Positions 1-7,008 of a stretch of DNA of 9,931 bases are shown here, piece by piece (position 1 is the stretch's first letter; each line of letters begins with the position of its first letter). The notes under the pieces are model-generated. The model saw only the letters and a list, made by a program, of their open reading frames with translations. It did not search any database and had not been told where the DNA came from. The stretch comes from CAZCVI01 sp964502145 (lineage in GTDB: Bacteria > Acidobacteriota > Aminicenantia > UBA2199): the NCBI GenBank assembly GCA_964502145.1, contig CAZCVI010000141.1:1-9931 (forward strand), written 5' to 3'. Made by a program: the position numbers and the translations under genes.

Positions 1-20
1 TTTTGATTCTCAATCAGGGG

Positions 21-40
21 TGAACCGTCATAGCGGTTCA
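21..40. repeat. Small inverted repeat next to the left duplication junction
   Basis: TGAACCG (21-27) and CGGTTCA (34-40) are perfect inverted 7-mers around a 6-base loop. CGGTTCAAAA follows here and again at 58-67, where similarity to the GH2 gene begins. The element may mark the recombination junction, but seven base pairs is short enough to arise by chance. Confidence 0.4.
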
Positions 41-57
41 AAAATAGAATTGCTGGC

Positions 58-444
58 GGTTCAAAAGCACGCTTGACAAAATAGTGCAATGCTTTCCAAT
101 TGCCGTAATAATCCAGCCCAGACCAGGAGACCACCGGCCAACAATCATTTAATTGCCAATACAATGAACCCATACAATAGGGTTTAGCCCGTCGATGCGC
201 CTCAATCGCGGTGCGCATGCCCTCGGCTTGCAGGAGCTGACTGAAATAAATGAGCTGACGTAAATCACGGGGCTTGGGAAACTCGCGTTTCATATAGGTT
301 TGGATCAATTCATTGCCACGGGGATGCTTCTGATGGGCATTCATGACCTTGGAATCGAACTGGCGGTCCGCAGGCAAGGTGAAACGGTTAATAGTATCCA
401 TAGCAGGCAACGATTGAAAACCATACTCGCTCATAAAACGCCCG
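58..444. repeat. Direct repeat copy 1 (387 bp) of the GH2 gene segment at 2451-2837
   Basis: Base-by-base comparison gives a constant offset of 2393 and one mismatch in 387 bases. Both copies have the same orientation with about 2.0 kb between them. Identity stops abruptly at both ends. The left end lies in a GCGGTTCAAAA motif, which occurs again at 33-43. The right end lies at an ATAAAACGC direct repeat of the parent gene. Confidence 0.95.
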
Positions 445-643
445 GCCATACTTGGGTGATGAAGGCCAATAATAACGACTCGCATCATATTGGGACACAA
501 GTGGACTAGTGAGGGTTCATTCCGATGCATATTTCAGGGGATTAAAAATCCCTATGAATAATTTGCTATTGATGGTTCTATGGAATATCCATGTTTGCCT
601 CATTTAAAGACAGAATAATTAAGAACGGGGCGAGGCTGATAAT

Positions 644-677
644 AAAAATAAAAAACCTCGCCTGTACTCGGCACGAG
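644..677 (-). terminator. Candidate intrinsic terminator of the beta-propeller gene
   Basis: Read on the minus strand, CTC-GT-GCC at 677-670 pairs with GGCGAG at 662-657, with a two-base bulge and a seven-base loop. A G at 656 and then TTTTTTATTTTT (655-644) follow. This lies 57 nt after the propeller stop codon. The stem is short and bulged. A second arrangement is possible: GGCGAGG at 629-635 pairs with CCTCGCC at 656-662 across an A-rich loop. Confidence 0.45.
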
Positions 678-733
678 ACAAACTGTGACAATAATAGCAT
701 CCTTGGTGGCAGACAAGAAAGGGGAATGATGGA

Positions 734-1715
734 TTACCATCCTGCTATTTTGATGCTTTCTACCATGTAATCATCCAAGTTAAAAAGATACAATATCCCA
801 TCATGATCTCCGATAAATACGTATTGTCCATCCAGAATTTTTTCGGAAAATTTTCCTTTGGCTGGGATTTGTATTAAATGGGTTTTGAAAATATACCCTC
901 CCAGCTTTTTATCTACTCCCATATTCTTAGAAAAGGCTGTGTATACATTCTTCCCTAGTACTTTCATGCATAAATAGGTATCTAGATTATTTATTACAGT
1001 AGTACCGTCTTCTTTCTTGATTTCAGTTCGGGCTGGATAGGGTAGCTTTTCTCTAAGGATTACCTTCCCTTCCATATTTAATTCTATAAATACTCTAGCA
1101 GCACCGTTAAACAAAAATATAGTATCGGCTGATATATCAAAACGACTTGACCGGCCAATCATATCCACATTTCCTTCATATGCTTTTTCTAAATGAAGAT
1201 TTTCTCTGAGAAAGATGTTTTTTTCAAATTTTCCAGACTGGGGAGAATAGACTTTGCACAACACGGAAGGTTCATTCGTTTTCACGGAAAATCGCATGTT
1301 AAAAATATAAAGCTTTTTTTGGTATGCAACCATGAATATAGGTGAAATATCTAAGGGGAGGGATTTGATAAAGGAGCCGGATTCATCATAAATCTTCAAT
1401 TGCTGTTCATAGAAACCAATTATATATATATGTCCCCATTCTGCACACGGACTGAAGTCTCATTTTGATCTCCCCCGGTCCTTCTCCAAGTGTTAATGGC
1501 ATCGTTTGTTCACACTTAAACCGCCAATTGAAAAACTTTAATTGCTGGTCGCCACTATCAAAAACAGCAAACCCCTCTTTTCCAATCGGGTTAAATATAT
1601 TCGGCATATTGACTTTCATTATTGCTTCAGACAGATCAATGGTGTCGCCAGCTCCAATCATCATACTCCAAAAGAATAATATAACTCCACTTATTGCATA
1701 GATTTTCGCTTTCAT
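734..1715 (-). pseudogene. Exported six-bladed beta-propeller-like protein, split by a +1 frameshift
   Basis: Two adjoining minus-strand frames make one protein. The first (from 1715) opens with a signal peptide, MKAKIYAISGVILFFWSMMIGAG, broken here as MKAKIYAISG then VILFFWSMMIGAG, and reaches a GEGPGEIK motif typical of the NHL-type six-bladed propellers seen in many glycan-degrading and candidate-phylum bacteria. It stops at 1407. The second frame continues the pattern (CAEWGHIYIIGFYEQQ, then LKIYDESG) to the stop at 734. The span is 982 nt, that is 3 x 327 + 1, so one surplus base, most likely near 1440-1460, restores about 326 aa, a plausible family length. The start is ATG 1715 because AGGAG lies 8 nt upstream; an in-frame GTG at 1745 has no such site. 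The function of these propellers is generally unknown; a binding or scaffold role at the cell surface is inference. A sequencing error could explain the shift. Confidence 0.72.
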
Positions 1716-1723
1716 TTTGCATA

Positions 1724-1728
1724 CTCCT
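1724..1728 (-). promoter_or_regulatory. Ribosome binding site fixing the propeller start
   Basis: AGGAG on the minus strand, 8 nt before ATG 1715. It rules out the longer GTG start at 1745, which would add ten residues ahead of the signal peptide. No convincing promoter is visible in 1746-1891, so the gene may be read through from the GH2/GH20 operon. Confidence 0.7.
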
Positions 1729-1824
1729 ATTGGTAATACACCCACTGCCTGTTTCGTCTGAACTTCTTAGGAGGGAGCATTACTTCTTTACTTTGTAAAA
1801 ATTCCCCAATCCTTACTGAAAGGC

Positions 1825-1900
1825 AGCTACTTTTTATTTTTAATCCGTGTAATTTTTTTAATCTGCGTAATCTGTGGTTAAAAAACCTTAGCTACTTTTT
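1825..1900. repeat. Short repeat element flanked by 11-bp direct repeats at the GH2 3' end
   Basis: AGCTACTTTTT occurs at 1825-1835 and at 1890-1900, enclosing 54 bp. The inner part contains TTTTAATCCGTGTAAT (1837-1852) and GTAATCTGTGG (1867-1877), a degenerate motif shared with 8424-8500. The right-hand direct repeat includes the GH2 stop codon (1892-1894). The arrangement resembles an inserted element with a target duplication, but the flanking repeat is T-rich and could be coincidental. Confidence 0.55.
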
Positions 1901-4552
1901 TTGGTTCAACGTGGCCAATTGCAGTTTCTTATTGAAGGTCTCCTCTATACAGGAACCGTTAAACAACACGGTGACTGACCTGCCAGGCAATAAATCAAAA
2001 AAATTGTCGCTGAAAGAACCACTCTCTCCCTCCACAGTTAAATAAACGGACTTGACTAACCGATCAGACAAAAGGGTAAGCCCTAGCATTTTAACACCGA
2101 GGAACTCCAAACACTTCACTTCACGATGAATGGTGGGTTCAGAAAGGGTCAAGTCCTTGGGCGGCACAAAATAATACAGAGCAGTCGCTAACATCGCGTG
2201 CTCTTTTTTAAATTCAGCATGCAACACTAGCTTTGACTTATCTAAACCGGAACACAGGGATTTTTTTTCTATTTCAAAGACCGATTTACTCGAATTGGCG
2301 GCTATGGTTAATGGGATATCACGCTGCCAGAGTATTTTCCCTGTCATATCAAGAAGAGACAAGCACAAATTGCCAGTGATAGGTTCCAAACGATCAGAAA
2401 CGAAATACACTTTTAACTTGCCGGCCTCTTCTACAGGGGAAAGCAAGAGCGGTTCAAAAGCACGCTTGACAAAATAGTGCAATGCTTTCCAATTGCCGTA
2501 ATAATCCAGCCCAGACCAGGAGACCACCGGCCAACAATCATTTAATTGCCAATACAATGAACCCATACAATAGGGTTTAGCCCGTCGATGCGCCTCAATC
2601 GCGGTGCGCATGCCCTCGGCTTGCAGGAGCTGACTGAAATAAATGAGCTGACGTAAATCACGGGGCTTGGGAAACTCGCGTTTCATATAGGTTTGGATCA
2701 ATTCATTGCCACGGGGATGCTTCTGATGGGCATTCATGACCTTGGAATCGAACTGGCGGTCCGCAGGCAAGGTGAAACGGTTAATAGTATCCATAGCAGG
2801 CAACGATTGAAAGCCATACTCGCTCATAAAACGCCCGATTATTTCTTTGTATTTACTAAACGGCAAGGCATCATGCCACACGCCCCAATAATGGGAATCC
2901 CCTTCATAAACACTCCGATAAAACGCGCGGCCAAACTTGGGCGACGAAGGCCAATAATAACGACCCGCATCATATTGCGCCACAACAGCAGGCAATACAC
3001 CATGAAATAACTTGAGATAATCCTCGGCTATACGCTGGCGTTGATCCTCGGTAAGTTTCGATTGCCAATCCCACATGGCCCACGCCTCGGCAATTTCATT
3101 ATTGCCACACCACAACGCAATACAAGGATGATGACGCAATCGTTTGACATTATCTATGGCTTCCTGACGTACACTCTGGACAAACGCATCACTGCCAGGA
3201 TACATGGCACAAGCAAACATAAAATCCTGCCACACAAGTATCCCGGCTTCATCGCATAAATCATAAAATAAGTCGGACTCATACACTCCACCACCCCACA
3301 CACGCAACATGTTCATGTTGGCGGCTTTGCAGGACTGAATCAACACACGATACTGCTCAGAAGTGACCCGGGGCAAGAAACTATCCTGAGGAACATAATT
3401 GGAACCCTTCATAAACACGGGCACACCATTAAGCTTAAAATAAAAGGTCTCACCATAACTGCCATTGGGAACACGATCTTGCTGGACCACCACTTCCACG
3501 GTACGCACACCAACCCGCTGCACAACTTCATCCAACAACGCGCGCCCGACTTTTAAGGTGTTGGTGAAAGAATATAAATAAGGTTCCCCTAACCCATTGC
3601 ACCACCAAAAGCGCGGCGCGTCAATTTCAAATGGAATCACGACTTTATTCAACCCTTTTATTAACATAACACGCAAATGCCCGTACTTTTTTAAAGTTTC
3701 ACCTGCACCCGTAGAGATAATTAGTTCTGCTTCCTGGGGTCGATCTGAATAAATTTCATAATAGGCACTGAACTGGGCCAATTCCCGCGTCATTTGTTCT
3801 TGCACATACTGCACACTCTTTAAGCGCGCACTATCCCACGCTTGCAATTCGACGGGCTGCCACAACCCGGCTGTGACAAACCGCGGCCCCCAATCCCACC
3901 CGTAATGATAGCCAGCTTTCCGAACCAAAACCTTGGCACCTCCAGGCAACTCATACCCTAACCCCTGCCATACATAAAATGTCTCGACTCCAGGCACTAA
4001 AAAATGAACGTGAATACGATTCTCCCCCTCTTTTAAAAGCGCTTTGACATCCACCTCCCACCGCCGAAACATATTATCGGTACTTAATACGAGTGTATCA
4101 TTAAAAAAAACCTTGGCATAAGTATCAATCCCATAAAAAATAAGCTGGATAAAAGGCTTCTCCATAAACTCACGGGTAGGGGTAAAAGTCTTTTCATAGG
4201 TCCACTCGCGCTCCTCAATCCACTGCAACGTACTCTCATTATCACGATAAAACGGGTCTGCTATTTTCTTGTTAGCCAACAAATCACTATGCACACACCC
4301 AGGCACCTGCGCAGGCAACCACGGACCAGTGTCTTTCTGACGAAACATCCACCCACTATCTAACGGTACTCGCTTAATACGAAGATCAAAATCTTCCACT
4401 TTACACCCCACTAATAAAACGAAAAATAAAAAAAGAAAAACTGTGCCTCCGGCGGCCAAGAACCTTTTTAAAAAAAGGTTCCTGGACCTCCAAAAATTTT
4501 TGATGAAGGGGATGGGTGAGAGGGTTGGCTTGGTGTGTGTGTGTGGAGTCAT
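1892..4552 (-). CDS. Beta-mannosidase, glycoside hydrolase family 2, lipoprotein
   Basis: This exo-enzyme releases terminal beta-linked mannose, for example from the Man-beta-1,4-GlcNAc core of N-glycans or from manno-oligosaccharides. Its 886 aa are close to the size of known GH2 beta-mannosidases. A hydrophobic stretch ends in LVGC (Cys50), a lipobox, so the protein is probably anchored in a membrane facing the periplasm or exterior. The jelly-roll domain follows (about 60-240; GYHYGWDWGPRF at 214-225), then an Ig-like domain (about 245-355) and the barrel (about 360-700). WCGNNE places the acid/base at Glu486 and SEYG the nucleophile at Glu578; the QLNDCWPVVSW segment is typical of the family. 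C-terminal Ig-like domains complete it. The ATG at 4552 lacks a clear ribosome site, and a palindromic repeat sits in the codons before the lipobox, so the true start is uncertain. It begins 18 nt after the GH20 gene, implying cotranscription and coupled translation. Confidence 0.95.
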   Translation of the reverse strand: MTPHTHTKPTLSPIPFIKNFWRSRNLFLKRFLAAGGTVFLFLFFVLLVGCKVEDFDLRIKRVPLDSGWMFRQKDTGPWLPAQVPGCVHSDLLANKKIADPFYRDNESTLQWIEEREWTYEKTFTPTREFMEKPFIQLIFYGIDTYAKVFFNDTLVLSTDNMFRRWEVDVKALLKEGENRIHVHFLVPGVETFYVWQGLGYELPGGAKVLVRKAGYHYGWDWGPRFVTAGLWQPVELQAWDSARLKSVQYVQEQMTRELAQFSAYYEIYSDRPQEAELIISTGAGETLKKYGHLRVMLIKGLNKVVIPFEIDAPRFWWCNGLGEPYLYSFTNTLKVGRALLDEVVQRVGVRTVEVVVQQDRVPNGSYGETFYFKLNGVPVFMKGSNYVPQDSFLPRVTSEQYRVLIQSCKAANMNMLRVWGGGVYESDLFYDLCDEAGILVWQDFMFACAMYPGSDAFVQSVRQEAIDNVKRLRHHPCIALWCGNNEIAEAWAMWDWQSKLTEDQRQRIAEDYLKLFHGVLPAVVAQYDAGRYYWPSSPKFGRAFYRSVYEGDSHYWGVWHDALPFSKYKEIIGRFMSEYGFQSLPAMDTINRFTLPADRQFDSKVMNAHQKHPRGNELIQTYMKREFPKPRDLRQLIYFSQLLQAEGMRTAIEAHRRAKPYCMGSLYWQLNDCWPVVSWSGLDYYGNWKALHYFVKRAFEPLLLSPVEEAGKLKVYFVSDRLEPITGNLCLSLLDMTGKILWQRDIPLTIAANSSKSVFEIEKKSLCSGLDKSKLVLHAEFKKEHAMLATALYYFVPPKDLTLSEPTIHREVKCLEFLGVKMLGLTLLSDRLVKSVYLTVEGESGSFSDNFFDLLPGRSVTVLFNGSCIEETFNKKLQLATLNQKK
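2451..2837. repeat. Direct repeat copy 2 (387 bp), inside the intact GH2 gene
   Basis: This is the parent copy of the 58-444 repeat. It lies in the coding sequence for the catalytic nucleophile region and the end of the catalytic barrel (residues about 572-701). Recombination between the two direct copies would delete the propeller gene and the 3' quarter of the mannosidase gene. Confidence 0.95.
4445..4502. repeat. Palindromic repeat element within the GH2 signal-peptide region
   Basis: GAACCTTTTT (4460-4469) and AAAAAGGTTC (4472-4481) are perfect inverted arms around two A bases, and the pairing extends partly through CCA/TGG. The flanks are GCCTCCGGCGG on the left and GGACCTCCAAAAATTTTT on the right. 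It encodes residues about 17-36 (KNFWRSRNLFLKRFLAAGG), an oddly long n-region before the hydrophobic core. From memory, closely similar hairpin units occur as dispersed intergenic repeats in several bacterial groups; a genome search would confirm that here. It could also impede transcription or translation of the gene. Confidence 0.6.
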
Positions 4553-4570
4553 TTTTGAACCGGCTTTTTT

Positions 4571-6625
4571 TTACTTACACGCGTTAAGTAATTCCTCTAT
4601 CCCACTCACTATCGCCAACTCAGCGTGCCCCTTTGGTTTTTTCGCCTCGGCAATTATTTTCCCACACGCATCCAACCACTGCGGCATGGCTTTATTGTTT
4701 AATAAACACAATTGCACGGCATCTATTGCCAATGTGGCAAGCTGGGAAAGCGCAAGCGACATAGGCGCTATCTCAGCCAATACCGGAGACCGATTAATCA
4801 CGACCTGAAGCTTTTCATGATTGTCACGCCACAATTCCAAATGCTCTAGCACAGACATCACCTTTTCTATACGAGGCGCCTTCACAAACTCGGTCACACT
4901 GTGCCGGAAAATACGCGCACGCCTGGATTCAGGAAACGCGGCATCTACAACCCGGGTAAAAGGAGAATAAAAAGTGTACGGCCCTAGCTGTCCATGACGT
5001 GCATATTTTTTCAGCGGCTCAATCACATCCACTAACACTTGCAACGCTGCAATATCTGGACCCGCAGCCAAACGCCGCAACATCATACCCTGATTCCGAT
5101 AATGCAACAGTCCCAATTCTTCCAATTGCAAACCAATCACATCCAAACGGCGATACATATCTTCCACATCTTTCACAGTACCCGGCGACCACAACCGCTC
5201 TGCAATGGCAGCCGTGCGCGGCCAGATGCGCGAATCTATAGTCTCTGCTGTAACCAACTCCGCCCACATCGTCGCTTCACCACCCAGAACGCGCTTCTGT
5301 TCTGTCGCTGTTAGACTGGAATCGGTTGGAATCGGATCATTCAAATAATGATATTCGGCAGACTGACACAGATCAATATAATACCCGTTGGAAAGAATAC
5401 TGTTATATCCTTTTTGTGCGGCTGCCTGTAGCGCTTCTTTGCCACGCCAGGAATGAATAATGATCGAATTCGGCAAAGAGGGCTGAAATATTTCATCCCA
5501 GCCCACCATTTTTTTCTTGTATTTCGTCAGTATCTTCAGGATTTTCCCGTTAAAAAAAGCGTGTAACGCATGATTATCTGCCAAGTGGTGTTTCTTCTTA
5601 AACATCTGGATGCTTGGATTGTTATCCCATTGTTTGCCATTGTTTTCATCACCGCCAATATGCATGTATTCATCGGAAAACAATGCGGCCATCTCTTTAA
5701 AAAACGTGGCGAAAAAATGATACACCGCTTTATTAGTAGGATCAAATGTCGGATCAAAGACCCCGTACTTTCGTTCGAGTGCATATGGTCCCGGAGCGCT
5801 GGCCAGTTCTGGGTAAGCGGTTAGCCAACTGGTGGAGTGGCCGGGAATATCAAATTCTGGCATGACGCGAATACCGCGTTCAGCCGCGTAAGAAATAATC
5901 TCGCGGATTTGTGCTTGGGTATAATACAATCCATCGGCAGCGAGTTGATGTAACTTGGGTAGCGCCTTACATTCCACGCGAAAGCCCTGGTCTTCGCTTA
6001 AATGCCAGTGTAGCACATTCAGTTTTACTGCGGCCATGCCGTCCAGATTGCGTTTAATCACGTCCAGCGGTAAAAAATGGCGGCATGAATCAATCAGCAA
6101 CCCGCGCCAGACAAAACGGGGTTGGTCGGTGATAGTCACCGCCGGGAAATAATAGCCCTCTTTACTATTACTCAATAATTGCAACAGTGTTTCCAAGCCG
6201 CGAATAATCCCGATATCTGTTTCTGCTAGCAGACGAACCCCTTCAGAGGTGATATTTAAGCTGTAGGATTCATCTTCGTTTAGCATAATCTTGCCAATTC
6301 GTTTAAAGGATACCCGCAATCCAGAATGGGTTGGATTCTTTACAAGTTGGATATCATTTCTTTTAAAGAAAATCCCCGTCCTGCCAGCCAAGCGTGCGAA
6401 CATGCGTTGTATACTGTTGGCTGCACGTGAACTATAAACCATTGGCTGTGTCGCATCAATCACAGCGGTAAAATCGGAAGTAATAGGGAAGTTGCCTTGC
6501 AGAAATTCAACATTTTTTGGAACGGGCAACAGTGAGGCAGGGAAAACATGAACAGGGTTCATAAAAAAAACAATCAAACAGACCCACAAGGGGATGGAAA
6601 ATAAAAGTGTATGTTTATAGCTCAT
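4571..6625 (-). CDS. Beta-N-acetylhexosaminidase, glycoside hydrolase family 20, secreted
   Basis: This exo-enzyme removes terminal beta-GlcNAc or GalNAc by substrate-assisted catalysis. The 684 aa begin with a signal peptide (about 1-30; LLFSIPLWVCLIVFF core, cleavage probably after FPA). A GH20b-type alpha/beta domain follows (about 32-165), then the catalytic barrel (about 170-480): HWHLSEDQGFR at 207-216, MPEFDIPGHS at 255-264, and HIGGDE with the catalytic pair Asp326-Glu327. GGEATMWAE (448-456) and WPRTAAIAERLW (468-479) are further family signatures. A mostly helical C-terminal region (about 500-684) has no assignment. The start ATG 6625 is well supported by AGAGGTGAT 5 nt upstream. 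It is the first gene of the leftward operon with the GH2 lipoprotein, fitting stepwise removal of N-acetylhexosamine and mannose. Chitobiose, mucin or N-glycan substrates cannot be told apart from sequence. Confidence 0.96.
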   Translation of the reverse strand: MSYKHTLLFSIPLWVCLIVFFMNPVHVFPASLLPVPKNVEFLQGNFPITSDFTAVIDATQPMVYSSRAANSIQRMFARLAGRTGIFFKRNDIQLVKNPTHSGLRVSFKRIGKIMLNEDESYSLNITSEGVRLLAETDIGIIRGLETLLQLLSNSKEGYYFPAVTITDQPRFVWRGLLIDSCRHFLPLDVIKRNLDGMAAVKLNVLHWHLSEDQGFRVECKALPKLHQLAADGLYYTQAQIREIISYAAERGIRVMPEFDIPGHSTSWLTAYPELASAPGPYALERKYGVFDPTFDPTNKAVYHFFATFFKEMAALFSDEYMHIGGDENNGKQWDNNPSIQMFKKKHHLADNHALHAFFNGKILKILTKYKKKMVGWDEIFQPSLPNSIIIHSWRGKEALQAAAQKGYNSILSNGYYIDLCQSAEYHYLNDPIPTDSSLTATEQKRVLGGEATMWAELVTAETIDSRIWPRTAAIAERLWSPGTVKDVEDMYRRLDVIGLQLEELGLLHYRNQGMMLRRLAAGPDIAALQVLVDVIEPLKKYARHGQLGPYTFYSPFTRVVDAAFPESRRARIFRHSVTEFVKAPRIEKVMSVLEHLELWRDNHEKLQVVINRSPVLAEIAPMSLALSQLATLAIDAVQLCLLNNKAMPQWLDACGKIIAEAKKPKGHAELAIVSGIEELLNACK

Positions 6626-6630
6626 TTTTT

Positions 6631-6673
6631 ATCACCTCTAAATAGTCTATAAATAATAATGATACCATGTCAA
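6631..6673 (-). promoter_or_regulatory. Promoter and ribosome site of the GH20-GH2 operon
   Basis: Read on the minus strand: TTGACA (6673-6668, perfect -35), a 16-nt spacer, TATAGA (6651-6646, 4 of 6 for -10), then AGAGGTGAT (6639-6631) before ATG 6625. Predicted transcription starts near 6639, so the leader is only about 14 nt and starts right at the ribosome site. The -10 is imperfect; another upstream start is possible. Confidence 0.55.
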
Positions 6674-6735
6674 GGTTGTTAGCACAAGGGGGACAAAATC
6701 TGCTTGAATCAACCACTGAATTTCTGAAATCGTTG

Positions 6736-6842
6736 TGGACGATATGGACTTAGTGGACGATATGGACAAAAAAATGCTTTTGTTTTTGTTTCAGATTGTC
6801 CATATCGTCCATATTGTCCACTCTGTCCACATCGTCCATGTT
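6736..6842. repeat. 9-bp phased TGGAC/GTCCA array forming a long inverted repeat
   Basis: The left arm holds four 9-bp units beginning TGGAC (6736, 6745, 6754, 6763). The right arm holds five 9-bp units beginning GTCCA (6798, 6807, 6816, 6825, 6834). The inner 16 bases of the left arm, TGGACGATATGGACAA (6754-6769), are the exact reverse complement of 6796-6811, with a 26-nt T-rich centre. The outer units pair through their five-base cores. The array lies between the divergent GH20 and ATPase genes. Confidence 0.85.
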
Positions 6843-6914
6843 TTTTCACGAATCTGGCAGTCAATCCAGGCCGTGAGTGTTAACCCGCGCTAAGGTTATT
6901 GGGTGGTACAGGCA

Positions 6915-6992
6915 TTTTGTCCATGAAATAGCAAAAAGATCCTTTCCTTTTGTCCATGAATTCTTAAAACACCCTTGTATTTTGTCCATAAT
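6915..6992 (+). promoter_or_regulatory. Three TTTTGTCCAT sites, candidate operators
   Basis: TTTTGTCCATGAA occurs at 6915-6927 and 6948-6960, and TTTTGTCCATAAT at 6980-6992. Starts are 33 and 32 bp apart, about three helical turns, so they lie on one face of the DNA. The last lies in the spacer of the ATPase promoter, where a bound protein would block transcription. An inverted TTTTGTCCA is at 6771-6763 and a shorter one (TTTTGTCC) at 6697-6690. They may be operators or simply more members of the GTCCA repeat family. Confidence 0.5.
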
Positions 6993-7002
6993 GATGTATA
7001 AT
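6975..7002 (+). promoter_or_regulatory. Promoter of the ATPase gene, possibly giving a leaderless mRNA
   Basis: TATAAT at 6997-7002 is a perfect -10. TTGTAT at 6975-6980 is a weak -35 (3 of 6) with a 16-nt spacer. Transcription from this -10 should begin near 7009, the A of the chosen ATG, and no ribosome binding site is visible before that codon. Confidence 0.5.
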
Positions 7003-7008
7003 ACGATA

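Larger units (their letters stand above)
1..530 (-). pseudogene. GH2 beta-mannosidase fragment, rearranged, runs off the left edge
   Basis: An open minus-strand frame begins at the ATG at 530-528 and continues past base 1. Bases 58-444 match 2451-2837 of the intact beta-mannosidase gene with a single mismatch (base 420 versus 2813), equivalent to residues about 572-701, and keep the SEYGFQS nucleophile motif (Glu codon at 428-426). Bases 445 to about 505 resemble 2930 to about 2990 (residues about 521-541) less closely, so 92 bp are missing between the two blocks and the upstream part is in another frame. Left of base 58 the match ends: after RAFEP the frame reads on in unrelated sequence (PAILFLNRYDGS). 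No ribosome binding site precedes 530. The N-terminal domains and the acid/base WCGNNE region are absent, so this cannot be a working enzyme. It may be a decayed paralogue patched by gene conversion, a recent partial duplication, or an assembly chimera. Confidence 0.85.

Noticed and set aside
300..509. Plus-strand open frame, with the same N-terminal peptide also at 2693-3010
   Set aside because: Both lie antisense to the GH2 reading frame, and their shared peptide only reflects the duplicated DNA. No ribosome site or recognisable product.
734..1399. Second half of the propeller as an independent 221-aa gene starting at TTG 1399
   Set aside because: No ribosome binding site or signal peptide; the frame is open further upstream and continues the protein of the preceding half, so one frameshifted gene is the better reading.
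5019..5314. Several open frames on both strands inside the GH20 gene
   Set aside because: They are out-of-frame or antisense to a gene with complete catalytic motifs and have no supporting signals.
6736..6842. CRISPR-like array
   Set aside because: Units are 9 bp, contiguous and inverted in two blocks, with no spacers of 25-40 bp and no cas genes nearby. The same applies to the 21-bp array at 9726-9851.
6877..7008. N-terminal extension of the ATPase from ATG 6877
   Set aside because: The added 44 residues are encoded by the TTTTGTCCAT repeats and lie upstream of the predicted promoter; family members begin at about the KRDL motif.
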